DNA from: Kineococcus sp. NBC_00420
Lineage (GTDB): Bacteria > Actinomycetota > Actinomycetes > Actinomycetales > Kineococcaceae
DNA length: 64,000 nucleotides
Direction: 5' to 3'
Assembly (NCBI RefSeq): GCF_036021035.1
Contig: NZ_CP107930.1
Location: 4,860,006-4,924,005 of the forward strand
Below are positions 37,227 through 46,285 of the stretch, piece after piece. Below the pieces are notes generated by a model that was not told the DNA's origin, did no database searches, and saw only the letters and a program-made list of their open reading frames with translations. The translations under genes and the position numbers were made by a program. Position 1 is the first letter of the stretch; every line of letters starts with the position of its first letter.

Positions 37227-37981
37227 TGACCAGCGAGAACACCCTCCCCTCCAGTGCCCGGCTGGAACTCCTGCCCGCCGTCGACGTCGCCGACGGTCAG
37301 GCCGTCCGCCTCGTGCAGGGGGAGGCGGGCAGCGAGACCTTCTACGGCGCGCCGCTCGACGCCGCGTTCGCGTGGCAGCAGGCCGGCGCCGAGTGGGTCC
37401 ACCTGGTCGACCTGGACGCCGCCTTCGGGCGCGGCTCGAACCGGGAACTCCTCGCCGAGGTCGTCGGCCGTCTCGACGTCGCCGTCGAACTCTCCGGAGG
37501 CATCCGCGACGACGCCTCCCTCGAGGCCGCGCTGGCCACCGGCTGCCGACGGGTCAACCTGGGCACCGCGGCGCTGGAGAACCCCGACTGGACCCGCGCC
37601 GCCATCGCCCGCCACGGGGACCGGATCGCCGTCGGTCTCGACGTCCGGGGCACGACGCTGGCCGCCCGCGGGTGGACCCGCGAAGGCGGTGACCTGTGGG
37701 AGGTCCTCGAGCGCCTCGACGCCGACGGCTGCGCCCGCTACGTGCTGACCGACGTCACCAAGGACGGGACGTTGCGCGGTCCGAACGTCGAGCTCCTGCG
37801 CGAGTTCTGCGGCCGGACGCAGGCCCCCGTCGTCGCCTCCGGGGGCGTCTCGAGCCTCGAAGACCTGCGGGTGCTGCGCGACCTCGTCGGCCTCGGCGTC
37901 GAGGGGGCCATCGTCGGCAAGGCGCTCTACGCCGGAAACTTCACCCTGCCTCAGGCGCTCGACGTGGCGGGTCGGCCCTGA
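37226..37981 (+). CDS. hisA: Phosphoribosyl isomerase HisA/PriA
   Basis: A TIM-barrel isomerase for ProFAR. In many Actinobacteria the orthologue (PriA) also acts as TrpF on phosphoribosylanthranilate; whether this one does depends on a separate trpF gene, which cannot be seen here. The 251-aa protein has the catalytic aspartate in [15 protein letters not shown] (Asp20), the phosphate-binding NLGTAALEN and the second aspartate region [16 protein letters not shown]. The start follows a leaderless-type -10; the 3' end overlaps the SseB gene. Confidence 0.94.
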   Translation: MTSENTLPSSARLELLPAVDVADGQAVRLVQGEAGSETFYGAPLDAAFAWQQAGAEWVHLVDLDAAFGRGSNRELLAEVVGRLDVAVELSGGIRDDASLEAALATGCRRVNLGTAALENPDWTRAAIARHGDRIAVGLDVRGTTLAARGWTREGGDLWEVLERLDADGCARYVLTDVTKDGTLRGPNVELLREFCGRTQAPVVASGGVSSLEDLRVLRDLVGLGVEGAIVGKALYAGNFTLPQALDVAGRP

Positions 37982-38736
37982 GCGCACCGCCGGACCCCGG
38001 CGCCACGGACTCCGCGGGAGTCCCGTGGGCGGGACGGACCCTGCAGCCCAACGCCTTCGCCACCGACGACGGCCGTCGCGCCCCGGCCCTGGCCGCCGCG
38101 CTGGCGGCCTGGTCCGCACGGGGCGAGGACCCGTCGGCCCGGGTGCGCGCCGAACGCGACGTGGTCGCCGCGCTGTCCGGGAGCCGGGTCTTCGCCCCCG
38201 TCGTCGCCCAGCTCGGGGAACTCGACGCCCACGGTGGGGACAAGAGCGCGGACATGGCGCTGGCGTTGCTGACCCAGCCCGACGGCCGCCGCGGGCTGCC
38301 GCTGTTCACCGACCTCACGGCCCTGACGACCTGGCGTGCCGACGCGCGTCCGGTGCCGGTGCCCGCCGAGCAGGCCGCGTTGTCGGGGGTCCAGGAGGAG
38401 TGCGACGTGCTCGTCCTCGACCCGGCGGGTCCGGTCCGCTTCGTGGTGCGCCGCAGCGCGTTCTGGGCGCTGGCCCGGGGTTCGGCGTGGGTTCCGGCGC
38501 CGTTGGACCCCGAGGTCGGGGCGGCGGTCGCCGAGGCGGTGCGGGGTCTGGACGCGGTCCGCGCGACCCGCTGCGAACCCGGTGCCGGCGCGGAGCTGCG
38601 GGTCGTCCTCGGGGTCCGGCCCGGGCTCGGCCGGGACGCCCTCGACGAGCTCCTGCACGTCGTGGGGGAGCGGCTCGCGACCGGCGTCGTCGCCGACCGC
38701 GCGGAGTCCGTGGAGTTCCAGGTCCTCCCCGCCTGA
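37978..38736 (+). CDS. SseB family protein
   Basis: A 252-aa protein resembling SseB-domain proteins: an N-terminal domain with [37 protein letters not shown] and [22 protein letters not shown], and a C-terminal beta-rich half. The family function is uncertain. There is no ATG or GTG near the expected start; CTG at 37978, overlapping the hisA stop as CTGA, is the best candidate. The position after hisA and before infC is common in Actinobacteria. Confidence 0.75.
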   Translation: MSAPPDPGATDSAGVPWAGRTLQPNAFATDDGRRAPALAAALAAWSARGEDPSARVRAERDVVAALSGSRVFAPVVAQLGELDAHGGDKSADMALALLTQPDGRRGLPLFTDLTALTTWRADARPVPVPAEQAALSGVQEECDVLVLDPAGPVRFVVRRSAFWALARGSAWVPAPLDPEVGAAVAEAVRGLDAVRATRCEPGAGAELRVVLGVRPGLGRDALDELLHVVGERLATGVVADRAESVEFQVLPA

Positions 38737-38747
38737 GACCGCCCGAA

Positions 38748-38781
38748 GCGGTGGTCCCGTCGCACGCGACGGGACCACCGC
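38748..38781. terminator. Bidirectional terminator (16-bp stem) between convergent genes
   Basis: GCGGTGGTCCCGTCGC (38748-38763) and its exact reverse complement (38766-38781) are separated by two bases. It lies in the 51-bp gap between the 3' ends of the SseB gene and the convergent DoxX-like gene, so it probably ends both transcripts. Confidence 0.8.
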
Positions 38782-38787
38782 GGGGGC

Positions 38788-39351
38788 TCAAGAGGCGACG
38801 GGCGTCCCGGGGCCGTCGGCGGGGGCGTCGGCCGCCTCCTGCGCCTGGGCGTCCGCGGCGACGGTGGCCTGGCGCGCCTTGATGGTGCTGTAGGCGCCGA
38901 CACCGGCCGCCCCCAGGGCCAGGACGGTCGTCCACCCCTTGTTGAAGGCGTGACCCGAGGCCCCGTCGACGCTGAACCGGCCGGGCCCGCCCACGGCCAG
39001 CGCGACGGAGGCCAGCCCGAGCACCGCCGGGTACTCGAAGCCGCCGGAGGTGGCGAAGAACCCGTTGGGCTTGTGCACGAAGACCGCTGCGGCCATCGCG
39101 GCCGCCGCGGCGGCGCCGCCGACGGGGGTGGCCAGGCCGAGCGCGAGCAGCGCTCCGCCACCGGCCTCGGACGCGCCGGCCAGGACGGCGTTGCGCTTGC
39201 CGGGGCGGAAGCCCATGGCGTGCATGGCGCCCGCGGTACCTTCGATGCCGCCGCCGCCGAACGCGCCGAACAGCTTCTGGGCGCCGTGGGCGACCAGCGT
39301 GCCGCCGATTCCGAGTCGCAGGGCCAGCAGGCCGAGGTCGTTCGATGCCAC
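38788..39351 (-). CDS. DoxX family membrane protein
   Basis: A 187-aa integral membrane protein with four hydrophobic segments and the DoxX pattern LALRLGIGGTLVAHGAQKLFG, then FRPGKRNAVLAGASEAGGG and AAVFVHKPNGFFATSGGFEY. DoxX proteins are linked to sulfur or redox metabolism in some organisms; the role here is unknown. GTG at 39351 is chosen because GGAGGA is 6 nt upstream; ATG at 39393 would add 14 residues. It is convergent with the SseB gene. Confidence 0.85.
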   Translation of the reverse strand: MASNDLGLLALRLGIGGTLVAHGAQKLFGAFGGGGIEGTAGAMHAMGFRPGKRNAVLAGASEAGGGALLALGLATPVGGAAAAAAMAAAVFVHKPNGFFATSGGFEYPAVLGLASVALAVGGPGRFSVDGASGHAFNKGWTTVLALGAAGVGAYSTIKARQATVAADAQAQEAADAPADGPGTPVAS

Positions 39352-39469
39352 GAGGGGTCCTCCAGGTTCTTGCCGGTTCAAGGTCGTGGCCATTCGACCA
39401 CCGCCCGGTCGGACGGGCGACGGCGGGTGCGGTGGAACCGTCGGGACCGGGTCGTGACCGGCTGGCACA

Positions 39470-40711
39470 GTGCAGGACGTGTCTTCCGCTCCACCCACCG
39501 GCTCATCCCGCGTCCCGGCGCTGCTCCGCGCGTTCTCGCCCTACGGCGAGGTCCTGCGGACCCGTGGTGTCCTCCCGCTCGAACTCGTCGGGTCCCTCGG
39601 CCGGGTCCCGGCGCTCGCGGCGGGGATCGTCTGCGTCCTGCACGTCGTGCAGACCCTGGGCCTCGGCTACGGCCCGGCCGGGCTGGTGGGGGCGACGGCG
39701 ACCATCGGCACGGCCGTCAGCTCGCCGTGGCGGGGCTGGGTGGTGGACCGCTACGGCCTGCGGCGGGCCCTGCTGCCGACGGTCGTGGCCCAGGCCGCCT
39801 GCTGGTCGGTGGCGCCGTTCCTGCCCTACCAGGGGCTGCTGGTGGCCGCCTTCGTCTCGGGCGCGCTGGGACCGCCGGTGTTCACCGTGGTCCGCCAGTC
39901 CCTTGCCGTGCTCGTGGCGCCGGAGCGCCGCCGCACGGCCTTCTCCCTCGACGCGGTGCTGGTGGAGTTCTCCTTCATGGTCGGCCCCGCCGCCGGCACG
40001 GCCATCGCGCTGACCTCCTCCACGACGGCGGCGATGCTCTGCATCGGTGCGGCGCAGGTGGTCTCGGCGTCGGCGATGTTCGCGCTGAACCCGCCGCTGC
40101 GCAGCCCCGGGGGCGACGTGGAGGCGGAGGGCGCAGCCACGGTCGCGTCGGGACGGGTCTGGACCTCCGCCCTGCTGCTCGCGATGGCCTGCGCCTTCGC
40201 CGCCGACCTGGTGCTCTCGGCCACCGACCTCGCCGTCGTCGCCCAGCTGCGCGAGGAGGGCGCGGTCCGCTGGACCGGACTGGTGCTGGCGGTCTGGGCC
40301 GCGGGCTCGGTGGTGGGTGGACTGGTCCACGGGGCGCTGCCGCGCTCGGTGCCCCCGTGGCTGCTGGTGGCCTGCCTCGGTGCGGCGACGGCCCCGCTCG
40401 TCCTCGTGCACGGGCCGGTCGGTCTGGCGGTCGGGACCTTCGTCGCCGGGTTGTTCTGCGCCCCGGTGATCAGCGCGACGGTCGACCTCGTCGTGCACGG
40501 GGTCCACGAGTCGGTCCGCGGCCGGGCGATGGGATGGCACGCCGCGGCCACCACGGTCGGGGCGGCGGTCGGGGCCCCGTTCGCGGGCGCCGTCAGCGAC
40601 GCCGCCGGTCCGGGCACCCCGTTCCTCGTCGTCGGTGCCCTGGGGGTCTGCGCGGGAGCGGCGACCGCCGTGGTCGCCGCCCGCGTGCAGCTCAGACCAC
40701 GCTTCCCGTGA
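39470..40711 (+). CDS. Major facilitator superfamily transporter
   Basis: A 413-aa membrane protein with about twelve predicted helices in two halves. The first half carries the MFS loop motif with GWVVDRYGLRRALLPT, and the second half the related GLVHGALPRSVPPW loop. No substrate can be inferred; the closest general resemblance is to drug/sugar efflux carriers found beside infC in Actinobacteria. GTG at 39470 is used, with GTG at 39479 an alternative. Its last 20 nt overlap the convergent DUF1844-like gene. Confidence 0.85.
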   Translation: MQDVSSAPPTGSSRVPALLRAFSPYGEVLRTRGVLPLELVGSLGRVPALAAGIVCVLHVVQTLGLGYGPAGLVGATATIGTAVSSPWRGWVVDRYGLRRALLPTVVAQAACWSVAPFLPYQGLLVAAFVSGALGPPVFTVVRQSLAVLVAPERRRTAFSLDAVLVEFSFMVGPAAGTAIALTSSTTAAMLCIGAAQVVSASAMFALNPPLRSPGGDVEAEGAATVASGRVWTSALLLAMACAFAADLVLSATDLAVVAQLREEGAVRWTGLVLAVWAAGSVVGGLVHGALPRSVPPWLLVACLGAATAPLVLVHGPVGLAVGTFVAGLFCAPVISATVDLVVHGVHESVRGRAMGWHAAATTVGAAVGAPFAGAVSDAAGPGTPFLVVGALGVCAGAATAVVAARVQLRPRFP

Positions 40712-41063
40712 GCCGCTCGCCGGGGCCCTTGCCGGGCTCGTCGGGAACCGCGGAGGCCTCCCGGAAGGCGAGCTGCAGCGAGCGCAGCCCGTCGCGCAGG
40801 GACCGCGCGTGCTGGCCGCCGACGTCCGGGGCGGACGTGATGACGAGCCCGGCGAGGGCGGTGATGAGGATGCGGGCCTCGGCGAGGTCGAGGTGGTCCT
40901 CCGCGTCCTGCCCTTCGGCCAGTCCGCACTTCACGGCGGCGGCGCTCATGAGGTGCACGGCAGCGGTCGTGATGATCTCGGCGGCGGGGACGTCGGCGAT
41001 GTCGCGGGCGGCCACCGCGCCGGTTTCGTCGCGATCGTCACCTGGAGTCGTGTCAGCTTGCAT
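40692..41063 (-). CDS. DUF1844-like protein
   Basis: A 123-aa acidic protein whose core, DIADVPAAEIITTAAVHLMS followed by AAVKCGLAEG, DLAEARILITALAGLV and a helical tail, matches the DUF1844 family of small helical proteins usually next to infC in Actinobacteria. Function is unknown. ATG at 41063 is chosen because the extension further upstream (to 41348) is Arg-rich low-complexity sequence. It is divergent from infC and its 3' end overlaps the MFS gene tail-to-tail by 20 nt. Confidence 0.8.
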   Translation of the reverse strand: MQADTTPGDDRDETGAVAARDIADVPAAEIITTAAVHLMSAAAVKCGLAEGQDAEDHLDLAEARILITALAGLVITSAPDVGGQHARSLRDGLRSLQLAFREASAVPDEPGKGPGERLTGSVV

Positions 41064-41407
41064 GCTGATACCCTGACAGGCGACCGACCGGCACACGTCA
41101 CCGGTCCACGACCTGCGGGGCTTCGACGCTCCCAGGCTGCGGACCGGTCTCGCAGGGCCGGCACGTGAAGCGGAGGCCTCCTCCCACCCCCGGTGCTCAC
41201 CGCGCCGAGGGTCCCGGTCCGCGCTCCTCCTCGGAGGGGCGCCGTGCTCCTCTCCGGAGGAGCGCAGCGACGCCCGTCGTCGTCGTGTCCTCGTGGGCAC
41301 GCCGTGGACGTCCGGGTGTCGTCGGAACCGGCAAGGCCTCCGTCTCACGTCCGAGCACGGGGGCCTTCCTCGTGTCCGGCGGCCCCACGACGACGAAGGA
41401 GCAGCAC
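41064..41407 (+). promoter_or_regulatory. infC leader region with double hairpin
   Basis: This 344-nt gap has no supported gene. TGATACCCT (41066-41074) resembles an extended -10. Two hairpins follow: 41221-41242 (10-bp stem including one G-T wobble) and 41246-41263 (GCTCCTC/GAGGAGC around TCCG). The arms are similar enough (CTCCTC, GAGGAG) to pair in an alternative way. AAGGAG at 41396-41401 is the infC ribosome-binding site. A structured leader is known to control infC-rpmI-rplT in other bacteria, often through L20 or IF3. Confidence 0.45.
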
Positions 41408-42097
41408 ATCAGCGAGCCCCGCATCAACGACCGCATCCGTGTTCCCGAGGTGCGGCTCGTGGGCCCCAACGGTGAACAGGTCGGCATCGTGCGCGTCGAG
41501 GACGCGCTGCGGCTGGCGGACGAAGCAGGCCTCGACCTGGTCGAGGTCGCTCCCACGGCGCGACCGCCGGTCTGCAAGCTCATGGACTTCGGCAAGTTCA
41601 AGTACGAGTCCGACATGAAGGCCCGCGAAGCCCGCAAGAACCAGTCGAACACGATCCTCAAGGAGATCCGTTTCCGGCTCAAGATCGACCCGCACGACTA
41701 CGCCACCAAGAAGGGGCACGTCGAGCGGTTCCTCAAGGCCGGGGACAAGGTCAAGGTCATGATCATGTTCCGCGGACGTGAGCAGTCCCGCCCCGAGATG
41801 GGCTTCCGGCTGCTGCAGCGCCTCGCGGAGGACGTCGCCGAACTGGGCGGGGTGGAGAGCTCGCCGCGCCAGGACGGCCGCAACATGGTCATGGTCATCG
41901 GGCCGCACAAGAAGAAGGCCGAGGCCAAGGCGGAAGCCAAGGCCGAGGAGAAGCGCCGCAAGGACTCCGAGGACGCCGCGGTCGCCGAGGAGGCTCCCAC
42001 GGAGCAGTCGCAGCCCGCCGCCGAGCCGGAGACCGCCACGCAGCCGGAGACGGTGGCCGAGGTCGCACCGGACGAGACGGCCGCGACCGCGTCCTGA
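41408..42097 (+). CDS. infC: Translation initiation factor IF-3, ATC start codon
   Basis: IF-3 binds the 30S subunit and discriminates against non-canonical start codons. The protein starting [18 protein letters not shown] matches the family N-terminus, and the only start codon at the right place is ATC (41408-41410), with AAGGAG 6 nt upstream. Non-ATG starts (AUU/AUC) in infC are known to allow autoregulation by IF-3. N- and C-domains are complete ([32 protein letters not shown]). A 65-residue Ala/Glu/Lys/Pro/Thr-rich C-terminal tail follows, typical of actinobacterial IF-3. Length is 229 aa. Confidence 0.92.
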   Translation: MSEPRINDRIRVPEVRLVGPNGEQVGIVRVEDALRLADEAGLDLVEVAPTARPPVCKLMDFGKFKYESDMKAREARKNQSNTILKEIRFRLKIDPHDYATKKGHVERFLKAGDKVKVMIMFRGREQSRPEMGFRLLQRLAEDVAELGGVESSPRQDGRNMVMVIGPHKKKAEAKAEAKAEEKRRKDSEDAAVAEEAPTEQSQPAAEPETATQPETVAEVAPDETAATAS

Positions 42098-42181
42098 CGT
42101 CGAGGCCCGCGGGACCGTGAGGTTCCGCGGGCACCCGCCAGACACGCCGGGGGACACCCCGGCACGAACACAGGAGAAGAC

Positions 42182-42376
42182 GTGCCCAAGAACAAGACCC
42201 ACTCCGGCGCCAAGAAGCGTTTCCGCATCACCGGCACCGGGAAGGTCATGCGCGAGCAGGCCAACAAGCGCCACCTGCTCGAGGTCAAGTCGAGCAAGCG
42301 GACCCGTCGCCTCTCGGTCGACCAGGTCGTCTCGCCCGCGGACGTGAAGAAGATCAAGAAGCTCCTCGGCCGCTGA
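42182..42376 (+). CDS. rpmI: 50S ribosomal protein L35
   Basis: A 64-aa very basic ribosomal protein that starts [20 protein letters not shown], the L35 signature. The start is GTG with AGGAGA about 8 nt upstream. It lies between infC and rplT as in nearly all bacteria. Confidence 0.97.
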   Translation: MPKNKTHSGAKKRFRITGTGKVMREQANKRHLLEVKSSKRTRRLSVDQVVSPADVKKIKKLLGR

Positions 42377-42396
42377 GCCTGCAGACCTGACGCGAG

Positions 42397-42414
42397 GCCG
42401 GTCCACCGACCGGC
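42397..42414 (+). other. Hairpin in the rpmI-rplT spacer
   Basis: GCCGGTC (42397-42403) and GACCGGC (42408-42414) form a perfect 7-bp stem with a CACC loop. It lies in the 134-nt gap before rplT and could be an RNA control or processing element; no other element is seen in the gap apart from TAGGAG before rplT. Confidence 0.4.
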
Positions 42415-42510
42415 ACCGCGACGACCCCGACCACCGCGGGCGCGCGACCTGAGCACACGACGTGAACAGGTCCCGCCGCCGCCCGCGAACCGACCAGCTA
42501 GGAGTACCCC

Positions 42511-42900
42511 GTGGCACGCGTGAAGCGCGCAGTCAACGCCCAGAAGAAGCGTCGTACCGTCCTCGAGCAGGCCAGCGGCTACCGCGGCCAGCGCTCGCGG
42601 CTGTACCGCAAGGCGAAGGAGCAGGTCACCCACTCCCTCGTCTACGCCTACCGCGACCGCAAGGCGCGCAAGGGCGACTTCCGTCGTCTCTGGATCCAGC
42701 GCATCAACGCTGCGGCGCGCGCCGACGGCATGACGTACAACCGCTTCATCCAGGGCCTCAAGGCCGCTGAGATCGAGGTCGACCGTCGCATGCTGGCCGA
42801 GCTCGCCGTCTCCGACCCGGCCGCCTTCAGCGCGCTGGTGACGACCGCCAAGGCTGCGCTCCCGGTCGCCCCTGTGGCCGCCGAGGGCACCGCGGCCTGA
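42511..42900 (+). CDS. rplT: 50S ribosomal protein L20
   Basis: L20 binds 23S rRNA early in large-subunit assembly and in several bacteria represses its own operon. The 129-aa protein has the L20 features [20 protein letters not shown], then [19 protein letters not shown] and [21 protein letters not shown] short Ala/Pro/Val-rich tail is present. GTG start with TAGGAG upstream. Confidence 0.97.
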   Translation: MARVKRAVNAQKKRRTVLEQASGYRGQRSRLYRKAKEQVTHSLVYAYRDRKARKGDFRRLWIQRINAAARADGMTYNRFIQGLKAAEIEVDRRMLAELAVSDPAAFSALVTTAKAALPVAPVAAEGTAA

Positions 42901-42907
42901 GCACGCC

Positions 42908-42948
42908 GAACGACTGAGCACCCTGAACGACTGAGCACCTTGAACGAC
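42908..42948 (+). repeat. 17-bp tandem repeat (about 2.4 copies) before the SpoU gene
   Basis: Two copies of a 17-bp unit beginning GAACGACTGAGCACC lie at 42908-42924 and 42925-42941 (differing at one base), followed by a partial third copy to 42948. The TTG start of the methyltransferase gene is within the repeat. Confidence 0.75.
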
Positions 42949-43818
42949 ACCGAACGCCCGGCCGTGGCGCACCTGGACCTCCCCCTCCTCTCGAACCCTC
43001 GAGCGGAGCGGGTGAAGGCCGTGCGCGCACTGACCGGGCGTTCGGCGCGTCAACGGCACGGCCGGTTCCTCGCCGAGGGTCCGCAGTCCGTCCGCGAGGC
43101 CGTCGCCGCGGGCGCCGCCCTCGAGCTCTACGCCAGCGACGACGCCGCCCGGCGCTACCCGGAGATCCTCGCCGGAGCTCCGTCGCGGACCTGGCTCGTG
43201 ACCGACGAGGTCCTGGCCGCGATGACCGACACGGTCACCCCGCAGGGCCTCGTGGCCGTCTGCCCCACCACCGCCACCACCCTGGACGAGGTCCTCGCGA
43301 CCCAGCCGCGGCTCGTCGCCGTCCTCGACCGGGTCCAGGACCCGGGCAACGCGGGCACCGTCCTGCGGGCCGCCGACGCGGCCGGCGCCGACGCCGTCGT
43401 CCTCACCCAGGGCAGCGTCGACCCGTTCAACCCCAAGTGCGTCCGCTCGACGGCCGGCAGCCTCTTCCACCTCCCCGTGGTCGTCGGCGTACCGCTCGCC
43501 GACGTCGTGACGGCTCTGCAGCGCAACGGGTCCACCGTGCTCGCCGCCGACGGCGGAGGCGAGGCGGACCTCGACGACCTGGCCGACGCCGCGGCCACGG
43601 GCAGCACCGGGACGGTCGACCTGCGGCGCCGGACGGCCTGGGTCTTCGGCAACGAGGCGGCCGGCCTCGACGACGCCGGGCGGGCCCTCGCCGACGCCGT
43701 CGTCCGGGTGCCGTTGCACGGGCGCGCCGAGAGCCTCAACCTCGCGACGGCCGCCGTCGTCTGCCTCTACGCGAGCGCACGGGCCCAGCGGCGCGACGGC
43801 GCGAACCGCCCGGGCTGA
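42940..43818 (+). CDS. TrmH/SpoU family rRNA or tRNA 2'-O-methyltransferase
   Basis: A 292-aa SPOUT-superfamily RNA methyltransferase. An N-terminal substrate-binding domain (GRSARQRHGRFLAEGPQSVR) precedes the knotted SAM domain with LDRVQDPGNAGTVLRAADAA, AWVFGNEAAGLDD and a C-terminal VPLHGRAESLNLATAAVVCLY that forms the trefoil knot. The exact RNA target is unknown. The start is TTG at 42940, lying in a tandem repeat; GTG at 42964 is an alternative. The gene order rplT-SpoU-kinase-pheS is common in Actinobacteria. Confidence 0.88.
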   Translation: MNDTERPAVAHLDLPLLSNPRAERVKAVRALTGRSARQRHGRFLAEGPQSVREAVAAGAALELYASDDAARRYPEILAGAPSRTWLVTDEVLAAMTDTVTPQGLVAVCPTTATTLDEVLATQPRLVAVLDRVQDPGNAGTVLRAADAAGADAVVLTQGSVDPFNPKCVRSTAGSLFHLPVVVGVPLADVVTALQRNGSTVLAADGGGEADLDDLADAAATGSTGTVDLRRRTAWVFGNEAAGLDDAGRALADAVVRVPLHGRAESLNLATAAVVCLYASARAQRRDGANRPG

Positions 43819-43861
43819 GGCGGTCCGACGGCGCTGGGCTGGTGCCTGGTCCCGCATGCCC

Positions 43862-43874
43862 TAATGTCGCACCG
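43862..43874 (+). promoter_or_regulatory. Candidate leaderless promoter of the histidine kinase gene (-10 TAATGT)
   Basis: TAATGT (43862-43867) fits TAnnnT and lies 6 nt before the GTG at 43874, with no Shine-Dalgarno sequence. Transcription is expected to start on the GTG. No clear -35 element. Confidence 0.45.
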
Positions 43875-45013
43875 TGCCCGAGGCGAGGGGGAGCGCCGAG
43901 GCCGCGCAGTCGGCCCCGCTCCTCACCCTGCCCGTGGACCGCCCGCCGCTGACGCTGGACGACCTCCCCGACGCCATCGTGATCATCGACGGTGACGGCG
44001 GGACGGCCGACCTGAACACCGCCGCCGAGCGGCTCCTCGGCCGCTCCCGGGCCGAGCTCGTCGGGACACCGTTGCGCCGGGCGCTGCCCCTGCAGGACAC
44101 CTCGGGTCGTCGCTGGTGGGACGTCCTGCGCGGCGGTGACCTCCCCGGGGGCGTCACCGCCGGCGGGCACGGGGAACGCCTCCTGCTGCTGCCGGGCGGT
44201 ACCGAACTGCTGGTCACGGCCCGCTTCCACCGCGCCGAGGACGGTTCCCTCGACCGCGCCGTCCTCGCCCTGCGGACCCCGGACGAACGCCGGCGCGCGG
44301 AGACGGACACCACCAGCCTCATCGCGACCGTCGCCCACGAGCTCCGCTCGCCCCTCACCTCGGTGAAGCAGTTCACCGCCAGCCTGCTGCGTCGCTGGGA
44401 CCGCTTCAGCGACGAGCAGAAGCGGCTGATGCTGCAGACGGTCCAGGCCGACGCCGAGCGCGTCAGCCGCCTGGTGGGCGACCTCCTCGACGTCGCCCGC
44501 GTCGACGCCGGCCGCCTCACGGTGCACCGCCGCCCGATGGACCTCGCGACGCTCGTGCGCGAGCACGTCGACCGGTTGCGGATGGCCGGCTACGACGACG
44601 AACGGTTCGTCCTGACCGTGGCCGCCGACCTGCCCGAACTGTGGGCCGACCCCGACCGGATGGCCCAGGTCGTGACGAACCTCGTCGACAACGCGGTCCG
44701 CCACGGCGCGGGCACGGTCGTGGTCGACGTCTCGGTCCTGACCGCAGCGCAGGCCGCCGCGGCCGGCGACGGTCTGGGTGAGGCCCTCGTGCTCGTCGTC
44801 GACGACGCGGGCGAGGGCATCCCGGTGGAGAACCGTCCCTACGTGTTCTCGAAGTTCTGGCACGGCGGTGGGCGCAGCGGCACCGGGTTGGGCCTCTACG
44901 TCACCCGGGGCCTCGTCGAGGCGCACGGCGGTGACATCGACGTCTCCTCCGCCCCCACCGGCGGTGCGCGCTTCACCGTCCGCCTCCCCGCGGGGGAGCC
45001 GCCCACGGTGTGA
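43874..45013 (+). CDS. Orphan sensor histidine kinase (PAS-HisKA-HATPase)
   Basis: A 379-aa soluble kinase: PAS-like sensor domain (about 28-130, LPDAIVIIDGDGGTADLNTA), dimerisation/phosphoacceptor domain with His155 in VAHELRSPLTSVKQF, and a HATPase domain with the N-box NLVDNAVRHGAG, VVDDAGEGI and the GTGLGLYVTRGLVEAHGG box. No transmembrane segment is visible, so it senses a cytoplasmic signal. No response regulator gene is adjacent. In other actinobacteria a kinase also lies here between a SpoU methyltransferase gene and pheS; the signal is unknown. Confidence 0.9.
   Translation: MPEARGSAEAAQSAPLLTLPVDRPPLTLDDLPDAIVIIDGDGGTADLNTAAERLLGRSRAELVGTPLRRALPLQDTSGRRWWDVLRGGDLPGGVTAGGHGERLLLLPGGTELLVTARFHRAEDGSLDRAVLALRTPDERRRAETDTTSLIATVAHELRSPLTSVKQFTASLLRRWDRFSDEQKRLMLQTVQADAERVSRLVGDLLDVARVDAGRLTVHRRPMDLATLVREHVDRLRMAGYDDERFVLTVAADLPELWADPDRMAQVVTNLVDNAVRHGAGTVVVDVSVLTAAQAAAAGDGLGEALVLVVDDAGEGIPVENRPYVFSKFWHGGGRSGTGLGLYVTRGLVEAHGGDIDVSSAPTGGARFTVRLPAGEPPTV

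Positions 45014-46284
<1,271 letters not shown>

Positions 46285-46285
<1 letters not shown>

Noticed and set aside
41165-41407. ATG at 41165 as infC start
   Set aside because: The added 81 residues are Arg/Pro/Ser/Gly-rich and unlike any IF-3, and they span the leader hairpins. ATC at 41408 with AAGGAG fits the family start.
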